Counted from the stretch's first letter, positions 1-14,189 are shown. The stretch: DNA of 64,000 bases from Synanceia verrucosa (GCA_029721515.1 CM056559.1:3907001-3971000), one strand, 5' to 3'. Notes: generated by a model not told the origin, from the sequence alone. Numbers and translations are program-made.

Positions 1-3000
1 CCAGCGGTGGATTAGCACTCTATTGATGGAGCCACGGTGGAGGGGCCCCACTTCCCCAACACACTCAGGGGGGCTGGAATTTGCAACACAGGGCCAGGAC
101 TAATGGTATATGAGAGGGGGGAGGTATGCGCTGTCTACCTCAATACACCGCTATACTGCGTGGGGGGGCTCTGCACGCTGCTTTTCTCCAGTTCCCAGCC
201 TCACAATGTTTTGTACTTCTAGCCAAGGTATACAGTTTTTACATGTAGTACTGGCATTGTGTGCATTTTTATGCAACGTGCAAAATGAGTCTCACACATT
301 TCTTGACACTGGCCAGAAAACGTTTTGCATTAAGAAAGATGCTCATGCACAGAGCTGACATGATGCTTGTGTACCAGGAAGTGCGAGCAGGATGCAGGAT
401 CTTTGGAGGTTAAACACTCTGTCAAAGCCACAACACTGTGTCCATCTATTCTCTTTGAAACGCTGCACGCTGTCAAACTGACTGACAGCTAAATCTACTG
501 GCTTATATCAGAACTAAGCCACTGTGTAATTGAATATTAGTTAAATCCTCACCATACTACTGAGATTTGACCTAAAAAACCCAAATCTGTAATTGGAGTA
601 GTACAGTGCCCCCCTTAGGCTTCTCATTTGGCCTTCTACTATCGTATTTATCTTTATTTAACAAGGTTACACAACTTTTTTCAGCAGCTTATAGCTGTGC
701 GTGAGTTTTAAATTATTTTTAACAAGGGTCGTTTGTGTTTGTTTGTTTTTTACTGTGAATTTTACAATATATTCTCAGTCAGGATGAATGTAAAGGGTCA
801 TTAGCTTCTACCCTTTTAGCATCTCCGTGCACAGCACATAACTACATATAAATAAAATATTAGAGCTGTATTATTGGTTCGTCCTGCCTGTTATGCTCCT
901 TTCAAAAACCAAAAAAACAAAATCCCTCCTCTATAATAAGGACAAAGTAAGAAGTAAGTAAGTATTGGAGTTGAGTGAGGAGAAATGAGAGCATTGGTGC
1001 CATGTTTGAGAGTCCCTATGACTTCTATGCATAATCTGCTCTCCAGCGAGCTTCCTGATTAATGCAGAGGAGTGTTTAAGTGGTGCCAGGAGGACATCAA
1101 CAGAGACGCTAGAGTTGTTTGATAAAACATCTCTAATTAAAATCTGTGTTTCCTTTGCCTTGATCTTTGTGTATATTATCAGTATTTTTCTTAGCTCACT
1201 GGAGAACGAGATAAATTGCATTAATTAAGTTCAGCAACAAATGAACCATTTTTTTCTGTGTTTAGTGGATGTTGCTGTTCCTGCTAATTGAAAGGTTTGT
1301 TAACAAGGTAACGGCTTCAAAAGCCCCCATCTGTGTCCTTCACTTGTTTCTCCACATCACACTCGTCTGCAGTCAGTCGTCTGTCTGACCGTCCATAGAA
1401 GAGCCAGCGCTATTGTCTTAGCCAGTGATGCTAACGAAGAGCTTTTTAATGGTCTTTCCTTTTTGTGCCTTTGACTTTTCCCTGTAGATGCTTCTCCCAC
1501 AGCCACCCTCTCACTCTATTCTCCAAACCACTCTGCAATAAAATTAGATTTTATGATTCTGGGTCATTGCAGCTCCCTGAAATACTGTACAGCAGCAGGG
1601 ATATATGGGGAAAAAATTGGATACTTCTCTTCAAACCACCAGAATATGTGAGTAACAAGTTTGGAAATGACAGCATGAAGTATTATAGTTTTTTAGAGGC
1701 ACTATTTACCACTTTTTTTGCTTCAGCATTTGGAAAATGTCAAAGAGGGAGAGAGTTTAAATGACAGAAAATGCATTTTAAGAAATAAAAGTGAAGAAAC
1801 AAACAAGCAGCAAGTGAAATATCCCTCAGCGATTTATTATAGTAATTTGGTAGAATGTGGATCTGGATTTTGGGGGGGGGGGGAGGAAACGGACGTGATG
1901 GATGTATGGGGAAGCTCATCTTAACACTCACAGCAGGGGTGCCAGATAATGCGCACCACTTAGTCACTACACAGGAGGAACGGACATGATGATTTCTTTT
2001 TTACGCAGGCTGTTATTTACAGAATCTGAATGCCAGATCCCCATCTGTTAAAGCCAAATTACAGCAGTGCTGCTCTGCATAATTCCTCTGCATTCAGAGA
2101 GATGCTCATTTTGTATATTATCATTATCATATACAACACAAAATGTGAGTGAAACTAGAATGATTTGTTCATGAAATTAGACGAGACCATTCTGTCATAG
2201 AGTTGTGTCTCTGTCCAAGTGGTGGTGGAGTTGACATTTACCCCTCCTGTAGACAAAGAGTGCTGGCAAAGTGAATGGGGAATAGAGGGAGTAGCCGGCT
2301 ACTCCGGGGCACAGGCCAGATGGATTAACTTGAAAGGCATGGCATTGTAAACCAAATTCAAATTAATCCTTTTTTTGTGTCCCTTGATGGAACAATGGTT
2401 CTTTCCTGGGCCTCGGAGAGACATTGACGCCAAGGGGAGAGTCAGGCCTTCACTATATCCGACACTTTTCACATCACCGCTCTCAATTAAAAAAAAAAAC
2501 AACACATAATTCTTTGATCTGAATATATCTGAATATTAATTTACAAATCACATCTTATAGTAAATATGCACATGCACAATAGACACAATTTTCAGGATTT
2601 CCATATAAAATAGTTCTCAGACCATTTGGCTGTGTCCTGTCTGTTTCACTCGTGGCCATGATTAGCTCACACAGCCTGACAAATAAAACCCAGGGAAAAA
2701 AAAACCCTGAACCCCCCCTCAACCTGACCTTCACATCACCTAAAGTTCTGGCTTTTTCCACTATTTGACCACTATTTATTTTATTGTTAGAGCGTCCCTG
2801 TCTGCCAGACACTCTCTGTTTTCATTGAGCTTCTCAATGACCCATGCTGTTTCATATTTTATTTCCTTCAGACATTTTTATGGGAAGGTCTGTTGGTAAA
2901 TCACTATTAAATTCCTTTTTGGAGCCTTAATTCTCCATCCTCCCCCCTTGTGTGTGTGCACGTAATATGCAGCAGAAGTAGGACAAGAGGTCCCACTGTT

Positions 3001-3304
3001 ACAGCTTGTATTATTTGACGCAGCCATTCATTAATTATCTTCCCCGTGCAGTCTTCCTTATCGCTCATTGTTTCCTTTTTTTGTTTTTGCTCCAAGCACC
3101 TTGTTTCAAGCTGTTCTAATCCCAGCTCTTTGTCAAATCATTTGCCTATCCAATGTCCTTGGGAATGTTTGAAAGAATAGAAAAAGCACAGCACATGGGG
3201 CTTCCTATTAGGAGCTCACCAGCTAGGTTTGTACTAAACTGTGACATCTAGGAAACTGGATAAAGAGGGAAGTGAAGATTGAAAACCTTTAGTAAGGCAG
3301 GCAG
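1..3304. other. Non-coding, presumed 5' intron of robo1
   Basis: No supported gene. There is a run of 12 G at 1872-1883. The A/T-rich stretch around 2820-3090 contains several TAAT-type homeodomain-like words and looks like conserved non-coding sequence by composition only. The short ORFs here have no family resemblance. Confidence 0.5.
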
Positions 3305-3750
3305 CAATGGCGTCATTAGGCCTATTTTAGGGAGGCTGAAGCCCACAAAAATATCTTGAAGCCCCCTTAAATAATTTGGTGTTGTTTATTTACTTAATTG
3401 TTCAAAAAAGTGCTTACAAATTCAATTTTCAACAGAATATGAGTTTAAATAAAAAATCATATAACCTTGCTTCATTTTGGTTACCCCCCTATGGCCCGTT
3501 GAAAAACACATGCTGAAGTGCCCTCTTTGGAGGCAAAAACGTGCACTAAAATGCTCCTGTTTTGCAAAACACGCTAAATAACCCTGTTGGCTGGTTAAAA
3601 CATGTTAAAGTGCTCTCTTGGAGACATTTTTTCTTTTTGCTCCTGCCCTTCAAAAATTCTATATAGTATATATAGCCAAAGTAACCTCACCTGGGGGCTA
3701 AGGCCCCCCCATCACTAGGTTTTAAGGACACCGTTTTAAGTGACTGGGGA
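3305..3750. mobile_element. DNA-transposon-like interspersed repeat, copy 1
   Basis: The left edge reads CAATGGCGTCATTAGG, close to the inverse of the right edge of copy 2 (reverse complement CAGGGGCGTCACCAG), as expected for hAT-like terminal inverted repeats. The block TAAATAATTTGGTGTTG at about 3367, and the block with AATATGA and AAATCATA before ACCTTGC at about 3437-3470, recur in the same order at 10430-10580. There is no transposase. The right border is poorly defined. Confidence 0.65.
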
Positions 3751-6700
3751 CACATTTAGCACAGAATAGATTGCCGTCTGTCCCTGTTTTGCTTTTTTTT
3801 TTCTGGACACGTCCGTCCCTTAGGCAGTTTGTTGCTGACAGGCTCTGAGGACAGATTTATGTTGTGTTTAAGTTGGACAGAAATGTTTGAATTTAGCACC
3901 AAAGGCTTTTGAGGAGTCACAGAGACAAAGAGAGACACCTCGATCTCCTGAATGTCACACATACTTTAACTCTCCAGCTCCACTCTGTTGATGGTGGACT
4001 AAATGATCCATGGCGGTGTATATGCACCACACCTCCTCTCATTGGTCACAGACACTTGCTTTTTATTGAATATGCCAGGTTAGTCCAGGCAAATGTTGAC
4101 TCGTATATTATCATCATGGCCTATCAATGCACGATGAGTTTTTTTGTCCTCTTCTGACCCCTGAAAACATGTTTTGTCTCCCATCCTGTTCGACTATCAG
4201 CCCTCAGCTGCTGTGCCCCTCCACTCCATAGGCTTTTTTCCCAGAGGTGACCCTTCTGGCATCCGCCAGAACCTCAAATGGTTTACTCACAGAGCTATTA
4301 ATAAAAAAACTTCACTGACAAGCACATCAGTGGAAGACAGCAAGAATGCTGAACAGTCAGTTATAGACAGACAGGAAGGCACATGGGGGAGAATTATAGG
4401 CTGAAATCTGTTTGGGGAAACAGGGTGTGTGTGTGTCGGGGGGTAACGTTGATATTTGTGCCCCTGCTGAGCTCCTGGTGCTGTGATGAATGCTGCTGTA
4501 TAGTGTTTTACTGCTCTGTGCATTCCTGTGTTCGGGCTGTTTACTGTTACGACACCTCACTCCTCTGTAGGGTAACACATGGTGCTGTCTACGCCAAGAG
4601 CATTGCCCCTGTGTAGTTACAGTGACCCTGTTTCAGACCTAATTCACCCCAGTGCATGGAGTAGTCACATACCAGCAGCTCAAGAGATCTGAAGTGCAGA
4701 AAACAAAACAGTGTCGCAGCTGCAGGAGGGAATCAATGGGCACAATTGTGGACATGACAGAGGGGATTTAATGTTTTAAACCATTAGCTACTGTCTCTTG
4801 TCTTGTTAACTGTCCATGCTGCACAGCTGTATGTTGTTTTTCCCTTTCTGTCAGATAGATTGCATGGCTTGTCAAGGCAGGATTTAGTGTCAGTAAATCC
4901 ACATTCAGGAAGGACAGTGACCCCTCAAACTGTAATTAGACAGGGAGTCTGCTCAAAAACAGCCACAGATCACATTGGGTGGACATTTGTTGATCGGTCA
5001 GGGACAGGTGAGGATGTCATCGTGACCTTCAGAGTGCTTCTGCGCCTTTTCGAGGAGTCCTTAACGTAGATCTGTGGCTTCATAGTGGTCTTGTTAGTGA
5101 AATGTTGATGGTTCTGGAGTTAAGGAAGGACATCTGCAGGTGTAACCACTCCTCAGGCTTTTAACTTAAATTCTAATGGATAAGTAAACATTTGCCAGTG
5201 TAAGAGATATATCCCCCCTGTAGCCAGTTTACTATCTAGGCTCCATCTTGGCATGTCCCCCAGTCAACATTTGTGGGAAGAAAGAGGAAATTCAGTGTTC
5301 AGTGACAACTGTGAAATCATCCGAGATGGAGGTGAAGTGGAGGATTAGGCTGGGATTGGGCCAGAGAAGCACACAGTGACTCAGAGAGAAAGATGGAGGA
5401 GGGACGGTTCCCAGTAAAATGCACTGAATAGATTTTTCGAGCCTCTGTAATTGTCTTTCTTTTTGTCTGCTGTTCTGGAAAACCACCCACTCCTCCTCCT
5501 CGCCTTTTCTTTTTTCCCTCTCATTGAAGGTCTTTCAGCTGTGCAGATCCTTTTGCTGAAATCCTATAGGTGATAATGCAACTGATCCCGCTGATCTACC
5601 TTGAAAACGTCACTCTCTTATGCTGTTTCACTAATCTTTGTTTTATCATCGCCCTGCTGTCACATTAAACTATATCTGCTTTTGTCTTTTCTGGTTATTT
5701 CTCTTGCTGCTGGCCTTTTCACAGATATGTACTGTGGTATATATATGCAGTAATGTGTTGTGACACACAGCACCATGCTGTCTTCTCTTCTCTCATCTGT
5801 CTGCTCTATTATTCCAGTTTATGAAAAACATAAAGGGGTTTCTTTAGAGCGATATAGTGTGCTTCTTTTCTTGCCCCTCTGACGCAGGGTTTCTTGATTC
5901 CTGTTGGCAGAAGCACTGTTTCTTCCCTTCCCTCCCCTGGATGACTGGAGCCCTTGTTGAGGTGTTGTTGTGGTTGTTGGCCCTGGCTGTTTCTCAAGGG
6001 GCTCCTTCAGCTTGTCTCTCGTCCATGAGTGTCTCTGGCCCCCACAACTCCCATTCCCCTCACTACACAAAGCTGCTGTCAGTTCGCAGGCCACATGTGT
6101 CAGGCCCCGAGCCCTTATTTAAGACCCAGACCCTGCCCAGGCGTCACTGTTCCAGAAACAGTGAGGGCACGGTGAAAGAGAGGGTGTGGGCAGCTATTCA
6201 GAGGCCCGGAAAGACACCGAGGAAGGCTGGACAAGAGGAAAGTGATGGAAGTGAAGCAAAAGCACTCTCATTGGAACAATTGCTCTCAGCTCAGCTGACA
6301 CTGTGAACTTTAAAAAAAAAAGCAGTGTGTGTGAAGAGGTAGAGTGACTACTCACCCACACAGAGTGCTCCCAGTTCATAAGGCTTTGTAAAAAAGTGTG
6401 AATATGGTAGTTTGGCTGGAGGGGACAGTGGAGCTCAGCCAGTCCAACACAACAGCCTCTCTGTTAGGCTTTCAGCGCAGGAGTCCAGACACATTAACAA
6501 ATACAAGCCTCCAATAAAACACCACCGCTGGACAGCGCTCCGCCCGCTCTGCCAGTGGTCTGATAGGCTGCATATGAGGCCCAGAAAAGCCATGCCGTTC
6601 ATTTCATGTCAGTGCATTCTGGGCTTTGTTTCTCCTTTATTGTGCGTTGGTTAAATAGTGATGACTCCCTCCATCCTTCCATCTGTGACTGTCACTGATT

Positions 6701-8224
6701 TTATTTTATGCATTCAGCTGTGAGGCTCTAGCTGTACTGTTTATTGGTTGCCTGCTAACGTTGTTTCTGTGGTGATTTGTCACAGCAGCTCTGGAGACAC
6801 TCAGCGGTTTGGTGATATTTTTAAGGAGACTTTAAATAGTTCGGAGAGTAACCAGGTAGAGACGACTGAGCCTGTCAACAGATCCTTAAAGTCTCTGTGT
6901 TGGGGGTCAAAGCTTTAATTGACAATCAGTGATGAGTGTCCAAACAGAGTGTTGTTACAGGGCCTTGATCAGCCGGTGTGGAGAGACGGGCAGACCGGCT
7001 GACCCTTGGATGTGTATCCGGACTGGATTCTGTCTCTGTTCTCGCCCTCAGAGGAGCGCTGTAGCGTGGGTGGTGGGCAGGATAATGATGGTTTCCATAG
7101 CCGTAAAGGAAAGAACGTCCGTCTCAGAACCAGCAGCAGTTTGTGGACGCAGACACAAACACAGTAAAAAAGTGGGGGACGGAGCAAATTAACATTTTTG
7201 CCAAGAGCCAATTTGACTAGTCGTTAAAGTTTCCTCGCTGTGGTCAGGAGGCAATGTTGGGCATGAACGGTTTGAATTAAAATGTCCAACATGAGCACTG
7301 GTGGATGTTTGTGGATTATACCTATAATGGCAGGCATTTTCAGTGGCATATTGGTATTTTTTTGTGATTTCACATTTCATTACTTCCCAAACCCATAATA
7401 ATAAATTGTGAGCTTCATGAGGTTTGAGCATCGGCTACAATGCCATCCACTTTTTTTTCATGGTTTAGACTTTCATTTCTTTTTCCCAGTGCACCACAAC
7501 ATGCAAAAAATATATTCTTCACATACAAATCTTAATGCTGGATACTTGTGGTGGATCTTCTCAGCTCAAAATTTCCCTTGTTGCCCTCCATTATCCTCTT
7601 TTAATTAATGTATGTCTCCCAAGGCACACAGTCTGCAGTAATTAAGGGCTAATTGCTCCCAAGGTCAGTGGATTTATCCGTTTATCTGTTTGTTTATTTT
7701 GTAATCAGCCTGTTATAAGGTAATTGTGTTTCCATTACTGTTTGTCCTCTCCTCACCTCCACTGCAGCAGACCACAGCCTCGTATGTTGAGAGGAGGTGG
7801 TGATGGCTGTGAGGAGGAAGCCAGTGACACATTAAGGCCCTGCTTCTAGCCAGGAAAGCCTGACTGGCCCTTGTGCTCCTGGTGGGCCAGTGTGAAGGCG
7901 CTGGCTGCCTCAGGACATGCAGAGGTGGTTCTGGGGTCCTGATGGTGTGTTGAGTGTAAACAGTGGTGTGTTCCAAATGCTGGCTGGGGTCGCTGCCTAA
8001 CAGAGCTGCTGACATATGCCGTCTTGGTTCAACAGATCCCTTTCTCTTCATATGAATCTCTTGTAGCTGAATAGATTTATTTGTCTTCAATCGAGCAGCT
8101 CTTTTGTCTTTGCCAGATGTGGAGAAGAATCTCCTCTGCTTTGTTGTAACTCTCTTTGTCTTTTCTGATTTTTAGTCCTCTATGTACTTGTATGTATTTG
8201 TGAACATAACCACACAAATTCATA
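3751..8224. other. Non-coding, presumed intron
   Basis: No supported gene. The longest open frame, 5857-6306 (149 codons), has no recognisable domain and shows biased Ser/Pro/Leu composition. The stretch 7580-7740 is rich in TTAATTAA/TAATTA-type words and could be a conserved regulatory element. I see no repeat of note. Confidence 0.5.
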
Positions 8225-8510
8225 CTAGGGATATCCTAATACAACTTTTTCACTTCCGATACAATACCAATATTGCAGCCTTGGCCTCCCTGTATTGGCC
8301 AATACCAGTATTGATCCGATACAATATCAGCAGGAATCACAAATACTTTTATTACTTATTTTGTAGCATGGAATGTTAGAAAAGGCTTGATCAAGTGATA
8401 ATACTCAAAAAGGTTACATCAAATTTAACCTTAAACATAAGAACATTCCACAAGTGAATAAAATAAAATAAATTATGAAATAAAAATAAATTGGAAGACC
8501 CTGAAAGATA
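8225..8510. mobile_element. Degenerate hAT-like non-autonomous element
   Basis: CTAGGGATATCCTAATACAA is followed by repeated GATACAATA words and paired forms such as GGCCAATACCAGTATTGATCC. This is the style of the common teleost hAT-type element that reads roughly 'taggggtgtcccgatacaa...cgataccgat' (recalled). There is no coding capacity, and the far end could not be fixed. Confidence 0.55.
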
Positions 8511-10429
8511 AACTCAATAAATCCAATAGCACATCCTTGCACATGCAGGTACACATACAGTCTCATCCATAAAGGAATGGCCTAACAGACATCCCACGTG
8601 CCCTAGCACGTCGACGGTCGGTGGGGTTTCTGCTCAGCATGTGTGCAGTAGCCCACCTTGCCTCTGTCATGTTTTCCATATTGAAGTGGTGGTGTGGTGA
8701 GCTCCTGCTGGTGGCGGGGCAGGGGCTCTGTGCATGTGGGCCTAATCCCCTCATTAACTCAGCCAGCACTGGGCGCAGATGGCAGGTTGGCACTGAAATG
8801 GGGTGCACACCCCCTGTCCTTCTACTGCTGTCAGCCCCTGACTAGTATGTGCTCATTACTGTTAATGGATCGCTGTAGGTCGGCCTGACTTCGCTCATGT
8901 GTGTTGGGGGCGCACGTGATGGTGTGAGTGTGTACGTGTTGTCCCTGTTGTTTCATCAAGGGTGTTCAGTTCAGTTATCTAGTTAATGAAGACTGATGAT
9001 AGATGTTATTTGTTATTTCTTCAGCTGTCACAACAACACTCCAGTGTAGCCCATCTGTATGGTAAATTTGTCTTATTCTCATGATATGAGACTCCTTTCT
9101 TTCTGTGATAGATTATTGGAAACTATGACTTTCATGTACTCCACTCTGTGAAGTGCCTTTAGTCCCCTTGGTTATCCAAGGTCCTAAAAGACATTTACAA
9201 GGCTCTCAGCAGAACCGACTCTGCCAGCCCATGAAATAACAAACTGTTAAAAAACCTTCTTGTAAATTTTTCCGGCAACAGGCGAGGGGAAAATATGAGC
9301 AAACTGACAATCTAGACAGAGCACTTGAGGTGCTAGGAGCTATTGCACTGAGAAAAACCAGAAACACTTCCCTCCTTTGACAACACGCATTTGTCTTCAC
9401 TCTGCTACGGGTTATGTGGGCTGGCACTGCAGTTAAATATAGCATGTGTTTACAAAATGTCTAATAGCTCTTTTACATTTTTCCTATTTCTAAAAGTGCA
9501 CTTTATCTCACTAATTCCAATTTCCTGTAATAAGAGCCCAGGTTGGTGCTGAATATTAACTTTTATTATAAGAGAGTGGAACAGATATATGGTGCTGCTG
9601 GACTTCAGCCAACCATGGACAGATGAAAGACATGGTGTGTGTGTGTGTGTGTGTGTGTGTTTGACTCTTGAGTGTGTGCGTGTGGAGGTCATTCTGGGCT
9701 TCCTGTTGACAGCTGCAGGCTGTGGGCAGATTTACTTCATGGCAGATGCTGCTGAGAGACACAACTCGCTCTTAAGTTTACGTTGTACCATTTGGCTGCA
9801 TCTATTTATGGAGCAGGACTATACAATGTGAATAGGTAGACTAAGCAAAGCTGCTTTCAGTAGTAAAAATGTCTTGACAATGCATGTGTTAGGCTGTGTG
9901 TGTCGGTCTGTTCGGGTGCTAGCTGTTAGTTTGGTTGGACACCCTCATTACCAGATATGCACGAGAAAGCACGGTTGATTTCCTCCTACAATGGGGCACG
10001 TTGGGTCCACAATAGCCTCACTGTGACATCCTGGTGCCTCCTTTCATCTCTCCTTCCTCCTGTCCATGCCTCCTTCCATTCTGCAGTTCTGCTCAGTGTC
10101 TTTACAATGTGATGTCACATGTAATTTGTATCCTTGCCTGAGATTTTGTGAAAGAGGATAAATCTGGATATTCTCCAGTGGACGAGTGGACACGGCCACA
10201 GCTCTGAATCTGGTCAAGTACGTCAAAGACCGGTGCCAAGTCATTGCCCCTTGAGATAGGAGGAGTGGTCTGGTTTTCCTCATGTAAATATCAAAGTCCA
10301 GTCATGTTAGAGGGCCCTCATCCAAATCAAGGGACCTTTAGCTAGAATCGACAGCCAAAGAAAGTACTCATTATTTATCCTGTTCATCATCTCAGCTTTT
10401 TCTTTACTTGGACCGAAGAAATACTCACT
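8511..10429. other. Non-coding, presumed intron
   Basis: No supported gene. Contains the TG microsatellite listed separately. The A/T-rich segment at 9440-9600 looks like a possible conserved element by composition only. Confidence 0.5.
9635..9661. repeat. (TG)n microsatellite
   Basis: About 13 uninterrupted TG units directly after CATGG; likely length-polymorphic. Confidence 0.95.
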
Positions 10430-11005
10430 GCTGAAGCCCCCCTAAAACCTTCTTGAGCCCCCCTTAATGATTTGGTGTTGTTGTATGTTGTATTTTTTTA
10501 ATTAGAAAAAAAAAATGACAACAAATTCAATACAAGGTGGCCAGAATATGAATCTAAATAAATAATCATAAAACCTTGCGTTATTCACTTATATCACAGG
10601 ACTACAGGTGTTACAATAGGGGCTTCACTAGGTGAGGCTAATTTAGCTACATAAGATAAGATAGAAATTATTCAACCTGAAGGAAATTCTTTCACAATAG
10701 TTGCAATACACAGTCGGAAAAAGGATAAGGATAGAGCAAAAATGCAATATAGTGCAAAACCAGTCTAATACCATAATATACAGAAAAAAACTATAAGAAC
10801 ATAAGTATGCTAACATACAGTAAGTATGCTGTAAGCTGTCAAGTGATAGTTTAAAAGTGACCTGTGCTGATAAAGTGACAGAATACATGATGTAATGATG
10901 ATAAGAATATATATATACATATACATATATACACACGTTTGCTCACATCCTGTGCATCTCCTGTGGGCTAAGCCCCCCCGTCCTTAAAAACTGGTGACGC
11001 CCCTG
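10430..11005. mobile_element. DNA-transposon-like interspersed repeat, copy 2, with nested insertion
   Basis: This copy shares with 3305-3750 the ordered blocks GCCCCC, TGATTTGGTGTTGTTG, ACAAATTCAATA, AGAATATGAATCTAAATAA and AACCTTGC. It ends GGTGACGCCCCTG, whose reverse complement CAGGGGCGTCACC is a typical hAT-type terminus. The middle (about 10651-10900) appears to be a different element, with a GAAGGAAATTCT block typical of minus-strand teleost retroelement tails, followed by AT/TATACA-rich sequence at 10905-10940. No intact ORF. Confidence 0.65.
10651..10900 (-). mobile_element. Nested retroelement-tail-like repeat
   Basis: AGATAGAAATTATTCAACC followed by GAAGGAAATTCTTTCACAAT resembles the widespread teleost repeat 'aactttattgatcctgaaggaaattct' in reverse orientation (recalled). 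The following text (GTGCAAA, AATGCAATATAG) also fits. It is nested within the DNA element at 10430-11005. Borders are approximate. Confidence 0.45.
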
Positions 11006-14000
11006 TCTCAGACTAAAGGAAAAGACAGCGAGAAACAGCTGCAGTTGATAGCTTGGTGTTTTGTAAAGCACTGAAAATGATTTTTGAATGTTCCACCACT
11101 TTCCTTTGCTTCCCTCTCCTCTCCCCTGACACATAAAAAGCCTGCCAAACAACCGAGCAGGTTTAGGACTCGCTCTGAGCCACGAACACAGATTCAGTTT
11201 CATTGCTCAAACATTTACCATCCTGTTTGCTATGTATCACCGCAGTTTGACAAAGGCCGCCATTGTACCAGAGGGACATTTTTGGCTTTTCTTTTCCTTT
11301 TCAAGGCTTCACTACTGCATGCTAGAAAGGGGGCTACATGACAGATAAGGTTCACTTCATGCCCACAACAATCATGGCTCTATTGTTCGAACGAGGCGGT
11401 TTTGTCAGTGAAAAAAAGATGAAAAAGAGAAAACAAGTTGATTGCATGTTACTCTAAACCAGCAAGACACTTGCCAATGCTTGCTGTGTTTTCTTCTGCT
11501 ACTGTCGGGGTTTAATGTCAACGACTTGGCTTGTTCGACATTTCCTTTATTTTTAGACTGCAGGTTACGCCAGCCAACTCACACATTGATGGCTTCAAAT
11601 AGCAGTGAGTGAAAACTGGAAAAATTAAACATATATTCCCAGAAACACTGCCAGGAAAATGTCAGTGAACTGCAGATAGCAGGCTTATGTCTAACAACCT
11701 GGCCAGTTGAGTGTTTTTGGGAGGAATACTCAAGATGTCTGTTCAAAAAACAGTTTGTATCTCTATTAGTCACTACCTGAGTGTTCACACATGGATTTTA
11801 CTCTGATAAACAGAGTTGATTTACAGATTTTCTCAGTTGGAAAGGGAGAAACTAATTCTGTGAGACTCACACAATGAATTGTCTGGTACAGCTGGAGGCA
11901 GATGTTTCCATTTAAACTGTTGGTTCTCCAGTAAAAATCTGATTTGTATTATTTTGTGGTCTGTGCATATGGCATAAACATGCAAATATTATCCAATATT
12001 TCCATGGAGACCATCTTTTCGTGGATGTGTCATGTAAACTTTGTAATCTGATGATTGGGTCAATAATGTTCGATTCATCCAGTTATTATCTACATGCTTG
12101 TGGCCCAATGACTTGTTACATGTGGAATGAAAACCAGCAGCATATCAGTTAATTTCTATTTTGAATATCTGTTTTTGAGTGCCAGTATGTTTGTTGTACT
12201 ATGGTTCCAATTGGAGAGACAGGGACAGGCTAAATGAGAGCCAGACTGTTTTCTGTGAGCCCCGTGGGTTTAGTCGTGTTGACGAACAATATCCTGGCCC
12301 CCTCGGTCCATGGCTCCTAAGTGCCTCTCAGCTACATGACCTCCTTTTCTCCCTGCATCGCTCTGTCATCAAACTACTTATGCCGGTCCCCCGCCATGAC
12401 AGCTGTCCTTTCATCAAACATGGTCCTTTCAGATAGATGAGGCCTGGATTACAGTGACACGGCTCTGTTGACAAGAGTCAGACTGAATGGTTTTAGCTGC
12501 CACTTTGGAGATCTAGGTTGCTTTAGGCAGCTTCAGGGCCCTTTTCTAATGCCCTCAAATTGAAGTCATATCTCTTTCAGCTCAAGTCAAACCAAGATTT
12601 AAGACTCTGCCTGTCAAGATGGACAATCATAAACAGGATGTGAGGTCATCATCTTTATGAATCAGGCTGGAAAGTACCACAGTGTCAACTCCACGCCACC
12701 TCTGCCCTTTCTTTATCAGTCATTGGTTCCTTATCAGCGTAGCAAGTGGCTCCAGTGTTGACCTTGTGGGAGAGGCTTTCGGCCCTGCCCTCCACACAGA
12801 GCTCATAGTGATTGTCGGCCATTGTTTGTCATTCTTTGCTGATCTTAAAAAATCGATTAGGCCATTGGCTGACTCCTTTGGCAGGGGTTAAGTGTCCTGG
12901 TATCGGCTTAGCTAATGCATTCTCTCTCAATGACGGTGGTATAGAGATGCCCTTTGAACACATGACTAATAAATAAGATTACAGTCAGACATAGGTGTAC
13001 TGCAGCGTGATAGATTTTGCCTCCAGCATGAAACGCAGCTTAAGTTGGCGACAGAGCTCTTACTTCCTGTTTTCTAGAGTTGTCGCCAAAGAGGTGTCAG
13101 AGCTCCTGTCAGGGGATGCTGTCTTTTACCGTCATCCCCCAGGACTCCCTCTTCTCCCTGTTTCTCCACAATCATGACTTTATATTTTCCACATGGTGAC
13201 AACTCAGAGACAGAAGGATTAGACGCACACTGAGACACCCTGGTAAGAAATGCCAATGTGAGGAAACAAAAGGAAATAGAGTGAGTCTGTGTATTTAATG
13301 AAATGAATAAATCCCCCCTAGGAGGGTGTATGGATGTGTTGGAAGAAGCACCCCGTGGTGCTTTCAGTAATATTGTTTTTGGTGTGTTTTTATGCCTGTA
13401 GATATATCCAGCACTATAACCTTGTCTCAGTAATAGGTTTGAAATAGCCATTTGCTGCGAAAGTAAGAAGAGTTGTCGAGTTAGTGGGTGTATTATTGGA
13501 TTTTTGAAGATTGTCTATAATATCTGTCAAGATATCTTTTTTGAGTTTCTGTGATTGGAGTGCTGTGGACCATCTCCTCATGTGAAAGAGGAAAGAGGGA
13601 AGTTTGGATGAGGCCAAGCACACACTCGGCTGACTTATTGATTTCCCCCTGCCCAACCTTCTTTACCCCCCCCATCCATCCCCTCTTTCCCTCTCCAATA
13701 GCCGCTGATGAGCCCACTCCCCACAGACCTGCCGCCAGCCACAGTCAGTCAGGATTCTGTCCGTCCATCTCCAGCCCTGCTAGGCAGAAGATTTCTCCTG
13801 AGGCCAAGAGGAACAAGGCGTATTCTGTTACAGCCAGTGCTGGAGAAAGAAAACCTACTGTTACTAGATATGAGTGAAATCAAATCTGTTTGACTTGCCC
13901 GGCAGCTATGGCCACGAAGACAGAGAATGTCCGGATTGAGTGAATGGAATGCCGTTACTCACAGTGCACCTGACAGATTTATAGGACTGTCAGTATTTAA

Positions 14001-14189
14001 AGTACATCTGATGAAGAACTTTATTTTATTAAGAATCGCATTTCCATGGGGACGAGGTTAGGAAATGAGTGGTAGAAACCGATACTACTCCGAGGCGTTC
14101 AATATAGATCATATTTTAGTGCTTGCACCTTCATATCTGCTGCCTTCCTCATACTCTGAGGCTACATCCACTCTAATTCCTTTCTTCAT
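11006..14189. other. Non-coding, presumed intron
   Basis: No supported gene and no clear repeat. Short overlapping open frames at 13493-13893 lie in C-rich sequence on both strands and have no family resemblance. Confidence 0.5.

Noticed and set aside
5770..5785. Partial RE1/NRSF-like word (CAGCACCATGCTGTC)
   Set aside because: Only part of the 21-bp consensus fits; too weak to call a silencer element.
5857..6306. 149-codon open frame on + strand
   Set aside because: No recognisable domain, biased composition, no promoter or splice context, and similar-length frames arise by chance across 64 kb.
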